From Euryodendron excelsum (Eukaryota > Streptophyta > Magnoliopsida > Ericales > Pentaphylacaceae), in the NCBI GenBank assembly GCA_033060915.1, contig CM065389.1, forward strand, positions 16,499,001-16,563,000: a stretch of 64,000 nt of DNA, read 5' to 3'. Of this stretch, positions 59,100 through 64,000 are shown piece after piece. The position numbers and the translations under genes are program-made. Positions within the stretch are counted from its first letter, which is position 1. Every line of letters begins with the position of its first letter. The notes under the pieces were generated by a model, which searched no databases, was not told the DNA's origin, and saw only the letters and a program-made list of their open reading frames with translations.

Positions 59100-60671
59100 T
59101 CAACTTTAGTCCTCTCCCTATCAATGAATTGGTCAAGGTGGCCTGCTTTGGCTAAGTCTTCCAAGTGGGTTTTCAGATGCCGACACTGCTCTGTCTTGTG
59201 CCCCTTCTCGCGGTGGTAGGAACAGAACCTCTTCTGGTCCCTAGTTGCAGGATCTCCCCCCAGCTTTGGTGGCCACTTGAAGAAGAGCTTATCACGGATC
59301 TGAGGCAATATTTTATAGATGGGGTCTTTAAAGACTGTGTAGACCCCATCAGTCACTCTTTTTCCTCGGCTGATGTCTTCTGATCGGGGCTTCTTGGCAT
59401 CTTTTTTTATTCGTCTTTTCGGCTACAGCGCCGACCTTGGTTGTCTCCCCCTAGGGTACGTCCTCGTCTAGCCGCGCATAGCGCTCGATCCTCAGCATTA
59501 GTTCCTGTATGGTGAGGGCTGGTTTCTTCATTAGGGATTGCTGTAAGCGATGCTCCCTGGGAAGGCCGATCTTGAACTGAGTTACAGCTAACTGCTCGCT
59601 GCACTCGTCAATCTCGTTATAAGCTTCCCAGTAGCGTCAGGCGTATGCTCGCAATCCTTCTCCTTCCTCTTTTCGTAATGTCAGCAAGAAATCAACCTCC
59701 TTCGGCTGTAGGCTATTTGCTATGAAATGGGCTGTAAAAAGTTCGGTTAGTTGCCTCCAGTTAGAAACGGATTTAAGTGGCAATTTGTCGAACCACCGTA
59801 ACGCCACGCTTCCCAGGCTGGAGGGGAAGATTCGACACATCAGCATCTGGTCACTGCACCACACTACTATGAGCTGCTTGTAATGCCGAACATGGTTAAT
59901 TGGGTCGGACTTCCCGTCATAAAGGGTGAACTTTGGTGGGGTGAATTTTCGAGGAATTGGATGGGATTCAATCTCCTCAGTGAATGGCGTGGATGCAATC
60001 TGGTCAAGGGCCTTTCTCATCAGGTCATGGGCTGTGCGCTCCTTAGTTTGCTGCCTTCTATCCTCCTGCTTTTCATTGTACCACTTTTCCCAGTCTTCCT
60101 TCCGCCGATCTCCCTCCGCTGGACTGTCATGCGGCGGGGTTTTGCTCTTGTCCCTTCGCCGACCCGTGCGCCTGTTGACGCAACGCGCGGTACTAGGGGT
60201 GTAACTTTCTCCTACCGGTGGTGCTGGTTCGTTCCTGGCGTCAACAACCTGCTCCCGATCTAGGGACCCATCTCTCCTATGTCCATTTCTGGCAGAGAAT
60301 GCCTTCCTCATTGCCCGCACATGTGAGGTGAGGTAGGCTATCTCTTCTCCGCGCCGCCGAATTTCCCTCTCTGCTGCACGAAGCGTATCCTCGCTTGAGA
60401 CCCGCCCACTGGAGGGTGACGGGGCCAGATTCCGAGGATGGTTCCTGCGGAAGTTTCTGTCCCTGACATAGCCCGTATCCCTCCGCATTTCCTCTTGTGT
60501 CTCCTGGTGGCTTTCAGCGGGCGTTCGTATCTCTGACCTCAATATTCTCCTCTGCCGATCTACTGGTGTAGATTGGCAGTACGCCGAACTGGTCTGGTTT
60601 TTACTGGAGGAGGCTCCGAAGCCTCTCCCGTCGTAGTTTTCTTTCCTATGTCTCCGGTCGTTTAGACTCAT
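59100..60671 (-). pseudogene. gag of the Tat element
   Basis: It starts MSLNDRRHRKENYDGRGFGA at 60671, only 35 bp from the LTR. The N-terminal third is Arg/Glu/Ser-rich, followed by the gag domain (FTPPKFTLYDGKSDPINHVR, LPLKSVSNWRQLTELFTAHF). A TGA at 59637-59639 interrupts it. The same frame resumes (RYWEAYNEIDECSEQLAVTQ) to a TAG near 59450. A further part, 59060-59356, holds a knuckle-like Cys/His motif (CSYHREKGHKTEQCRHLKTH). Plus-strand ORFs at 59883-60263 are shadows. Confidence 0.85.
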
Positions 60672-60687
60672 GGTTTTTCTAAGCCTT

Positions 60688-60703
60688 CCCACAGACGGCG
60701 CCA
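60688..60703 (-). other. primer binding site of the Tat element
   Basis: On the minus strand TGGCGCCGTCTGTGGG, two bases after the LTR end. It pairs with a tRNA whose 3' end is GGCGCCA. The wording is common in Tat elements. Confidence 0.8.
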
Positions 60704-60705
60704 AT

Positions 60706-61308
60706 TGTAGGTGGGATTTCTCGGGAAGGCTGGGCCGAGCTCTCAAGCCCAAAGTGGATGAGTCCAAACTTCTTCCTGCAAGACAAAGGGGTTAGAATGG
60801 GTCGACCCTAGGTGGGCCGATCGCACTCCGAAGGTTAAGTTAGCAAACTTAATCGAGAAGGATGAATGAAAGTTGTGTATGTCAGGGGTTAATTCTCCAT
60901 ACCTGGCTCTCGATTCTTCGGGTCTTTATAGAGTCCTTCAGGGAGTGTCTTTTGTCTCGGCCTATCAGCAGGCTCTCATGGTCTGCTGGTTAGGCATCAT
61001 CATTGACGCCGCCTGGCTACCTGCAGGGTCTGGCGCACCGTCGTGGGGGATTCCGGCTGACCGGACGTGCACGTCGACGTTTGTGTGGGCGGCCGCTTGT
61101 GCATTTAATGCAAGTCAACTCCGCATTTAATGCTCTAAGACCGCTAGCGGTTTGGGCAAACCGTTCGCTGTCTGGGCTACGCTGGGAGGAGGTCGGCAGT
61201 TTGGGCTGGCCTTCTCTCATAACTGATTTGGGCCCCAGGCAGCCCCAACTTTAATTCGAATAGATTGGGCCTCACCCATTGGGTTGGGCCGGGGGTTATT
61301 TCCCCACA
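60706..61308 (-). repeat. 5' LTR of the Tat element (right copy)
   Basis: Starts TGTAGGTGGGATTTCTC and ends TTATTTCCCCACA on the plus strand. CTATAAAG on the minus strand (60924-60931) is a likely TATA box for gag-pol. Confidence 0.95.
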
Positions 61309-61313
61309 GTAAG

Positions 61314-61484
61314 TATACCATGTTTTGAAACGCCGTTCCAAAAAAGTAAATTGCTAGGGTATTAGAATATTATGGTAGTAGTAGGTGTGTCCCTTGTGAG
61401 CCATGTGACTCCATCTTCGAACAAGTTCATTTGCTGATTTAGTTTTCTCACACAATTTGTGAACAGTTGGTTCTAATGAATTGC
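61314..61484 (+). other. intron 1 of the TPR gene, part 3
   Basis: Short non-coding stretch between the Tat element and the LINE fragment. Confidence 0.4.
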
Positions 61485-63040
61485 ACTAACTGCTTTTCAA
61501 TAAGCAAACTGTGACAATCACATGTTTTGACCCTATTAAAGTTCTCAATTGACTTTCAAAAGGGAGATAAGTGATTTTTTCATATTGTATAGGAGCAACA
61601 AAATAGAAAAACCAAAAACTCCTATATATCAACATGGAAATACAAAATGCCCCAAAAAACTCTAAAAATGTAGACAAAGAAAAGGGCACATTCCCCTTAA
61701 GCCTGAAATATAGGAAAGCAAGCATCATTACTTTCAAGCTATGCACTGGACACTCCAATCCTTCAACAGAACTCTATTCCTTTCCCTCCAAATGTACCAC
61801 ATCAAGCAAAGAGAACTCATCTCCCAAGCTTTCCGATTACCACCCCTCAAGCATCTCCTCATCCAAGAATCAAAAAATTCCTCCACTGATTTAGGCATCA
61901 CCAAATCCACTTCAAATATGGAGAACACGATGCTCCACACATACCGAGTCACTGGGCTGTGCAAAAGGAGTTGACCTGTTGATTTTATTGCTCACTTGCA
62001 CATGCAACACTAATGCATCATAAATTTGCCTCCTCTCTATCAATTATCAGTAGTCAAGGGTCTTACCGGGCTGCAATCCAAGTAAAGAAAGCCACCTTGA
62101 TGGGTGCCTTCGTCTTCTAAATACCTTTGCAAGCAAAAGAAGCTTTACCATTGCCTATGAGACTCCAATAAAATGAGGCAACAAAGAAAGGACTGCTGCT
62201 GTGCTCAGGTGTTTGAAGAAACGTCCCCTCTCTGCTTGTATTGGTTAATCCTTGATCATCACAAAAAATGCTTCAACTAAGACCACCTCTCAATCCTGCA
62301 AAGCCCGTTTGTATAGAGGATTCCAAATAGCTCCACCAGGAGATGTAGTCCAACATTCTGCCCTGGAAACCTCCCTATCTCTCACCATGCCGTACAAGTC
62401 TTGAAATCTCCCTCAATAGCCTTCGACACCAAGCTCCTTGCCAGAACTTCACCCTTCTTCTATCACCCACTCTAAAGAGCATAAGATTGAAGAAATCATC
62501 TTTAACTTTCATAATGCATTTCCAAATACCCGTACCATGAGGCTGCCTAAAGAGACATCTACCATTCATCCACTCACTTTCATCTTTCCCTGCAATGACA
62601 ATCACCCACATCCTTTCTCTTTCCGTGGCATACCTCCAATGCCATTTTAGCGAGGCCTTGCTGAAAATCTCCAAATTCTTGATACCCAACCCTTCACCTT
62701 TCAGCGGCAAACACACCTCTTTCCAGTCAACCAACTTGAACTCATCCCGTAATTCTGCTCATTGGAATTCATTTATCATTTTCTCATGCCTATTCGCCAC
62801 TGAACTAGGAATAGTGAAAAGGGACAGAAAATAAGCAACGAACTAGATCAGGCACTCTCGATAAGAGTCAATCTATCTCCCTTGGACAGATATAGCCTTT
62901 TCCGAATATCTAGCCTTTTTATCAAACATTTCCACCACCGTGTCCCAAACAATTTTGGATTTGGACGAAGCCAGGGAATACCCAATCAGCCAAAGGCAAA
63001 GTCCATGCTCTTTCTTCATGTTTTGTCTAGACTTAAGAAA
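61485..63040 (-). pseudogene. 3' end of an L1-type LINE ORF2, degenerate
   Basis: The minus strand carries the C-terminal part of plant LINE ORF2 in order: VWDTVVEMFDKKA and IGYSLASSKSK (about 62930-63000), a DRLTLIES-like step near 62865, then VDWKEVCLPLKGEGLGIKNL (62670-62730) and GTGIWKCIMKVKDDFF with VGDRRRVKFWQGAWCRRLL (62420-62560). The zinc-finger end follows (EMSSLCLMWYIWRERNRVLL, 61770-61830). Frames change several times between 61964 and 62375 and again near 62735-62860. The reverse transcriptase core is absent (5' truncation is normal for LINEs). The left end near 61575 has a short A-rich tail on the minus strand. Plus ORFs here are shadows. Confidence 0.85.
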
Positions 63041-64000
63041 TTGATGTGCATATTTGGTACCTTTCCAGTTTACTTAATGCATTTGTAATGCAAGTAATGT
63101 TAAGTTATATTGATATATGAATATGTATATAAAGTTTCTCTGTATATAAAGAAGTATTGGAATCCCATTCCTTCAGGAGGATTTTCTCGCGAATCCTCAG
63201 AAACTCTACCATATGCCAGCCATAGATAAAAAGTAATCCTAAATTAGCTCCCTTTTAGCTTATGAATACATTATTTTTTCCTTTAAACACTAGTAATCCC
63301 CAGTTTTCCTAACTTTCCATGATATTGTTGGGCTTAATTCGGATGAAGAAAAAAAGAACTCCATATTTCAAGTTTGGAAGTTTGACCAACCAATCAAGAC
63401 CAACCCAACATACTCCAAAACCTAAAAGGATGCTTTGTAGAACACTTGAACTATCTTTTGATATGGTAATTAAGCGAAAAATGGCTATTGATTTTTCTGT
63501 CAGTTTATGTACGTCGTATGCCATGTTGGTTAGTGATAAGTTGATAACGTTTTTCCCACTAATCAAGCGATCCTCAATCAAATTTTCTGGTCTGATCTGA
63601 CATTGCAAAGGAGGTTACCTTTGAATGAGCCACTGGCCTCATTCTTGATTGTCTATCCGTATTTTCTCTGGACACTTTAAGAGGCTTCAACTTGCCTGAT
63701 CTTTTCCATTACTTCAAGCCAAGAGGTCATTTACTCCCTAGGAAATTTTGCTTGTTAAGATATCAAAGAAAATTTATTATAGAATCCATCCACGGTAGGG
63801 ATTTTGTGTCTGTGATTCTTCAATACAACCAGCCATCTGATGGGCTAAAATAATTGTCGTATCCTTATAAAGAATTAGGGGGGTGTTTGATGTTTCAGAT
63901 ATTGAACTTCAAAGAAGTTTGCAAAAGTGAAAATTATGTTTCTAGAAATTCTAATGCAATGGGGATAGAACTAATTAGTGTTTTCTTTTACTTTTTACTC
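63041..64000. other. non-coding end of the window
   Basis: AT-rich, presumably still intron 1 of the TPR gene. Overlapping ORFs on both strands (63309-63608 minus, 63319-63600 plus) have no family features. No TPR exon was recognised. Confidence 0.4.

Larger units (their letters stand above)
51199..61308 (-). mobile_element. Tat-lineage Ty3 retrotransposon with an antisense gene, 10.1 kb
   Basis: Two 603-bp LTRs flanked by GTAAG (51194-51198 and 61309-61313). The element is in reverse orientation: primer site at 60688-60703, gag, protease, reverse transcriptase and RNase H, a second RNase H of the kind specific to Tat elements, integrase, and a purine tract at 51802-51817. A plus-strand gene occupies about 52173-54245, between pol and the 3' LTR, with a minisatellite between the two convergent units. 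By eye the LTRs differ at about 12 of 603 positions, 11 of them transitions, so insertion is fairly recent. Gag-pol has several nonsense codons. Confidence 0.95.

Noticed and set aside
59883..60263. 126-codon plus ORF
   Set aside because: Shadow of gag on the minus strand.
63309..63608. Overlapping 93-99 codon ORFs on both strands as a TPR gene exon
   Set aside because: No TPR motif, no fitting splice sites, and mutual antisense overlap.

Overview
The window is nuclear DNA of a flowering plant, probably a eudicot; I cannot name the species. The evidence is spliced genes with GT/AG introns, plant-only transposon lineages (CACTA/En-Spm, Athila, Tat and chromovirus Ty3, L1-type LINE, Tourist-like and Mutator-like TIR elements), AT-rich intergenic DNA, and long GA/CT microsatellites in 5' leaders. 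Only three host loci are recognisable: two small paralogous genes on the minus strand (12916-13155 and 42100-42315) and the first coding exon of a tetratricopeptide protein resembling TTC33 (44560-44820, plus strand). Nearly all the rest is mobile DNA, much of it nested.

Layout. 1-8732: 3' part of a decayed Athila-like Ty3 element (integrase, then an env-position ORF remnant), interrupted by a 2.6-kb solo LTR with target duplication GTATC, and closing in a polypurine tract followed by a 388-bp palindromic LTR-like unit. 8733-23869: AT-rich spacer with small fragments: a duplicated segment with an insertion in one copy, a copia RNase H scrap, an LTR-like dispersed repeat, two TIR elements of one family, a Tourist-like MITE, a broken LINE RNase H, and the first small host gene. 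23873-40341: a complete 16.5-kb CACTA element with matching termini and TCA target duplications. It holds a three-exon TNPD-type transposase with an unbroken frame and a nine-exon TNPA-type gene. The seventh intron of that second gene (7.1 kb) is mostly a 179-bp satellite organised as a 715-bp higher-order repeat. 40345-44559: the second small host gene and AT-rich spacer.

44560-64000: exon 1 of the TPR gene ends at a clean splice donor. The presumed first intron holds a deleted chromovirus element (45683-50693, target duplication AAGTG), a 10.1-kb Tat element in reverse orientation (51199-61308, target duplication GTAAG) and a LINE 3' fragment (about 61490-63040, minus). No later TPR exon was found in the window.

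How the parts fit. In the CACTA element, TNPD would act as transposase and TNPA would bind the clustered GCCACGGC/GCGACGGC motifs near both ends. Splice acceptors just before each start codon suggest both proteins share one leader exon, as in En/Spm. In the Tat element, gag-pol runs on the minus strand, while a separate three-exon gene with its own TATA box runs on the plus strand; the two converge on a 64-bp minisatellite of small hairpins. Gag-pol has several nonsense codons, so the element probably cannot move by itself, although its two LTRs are about 98% identical.
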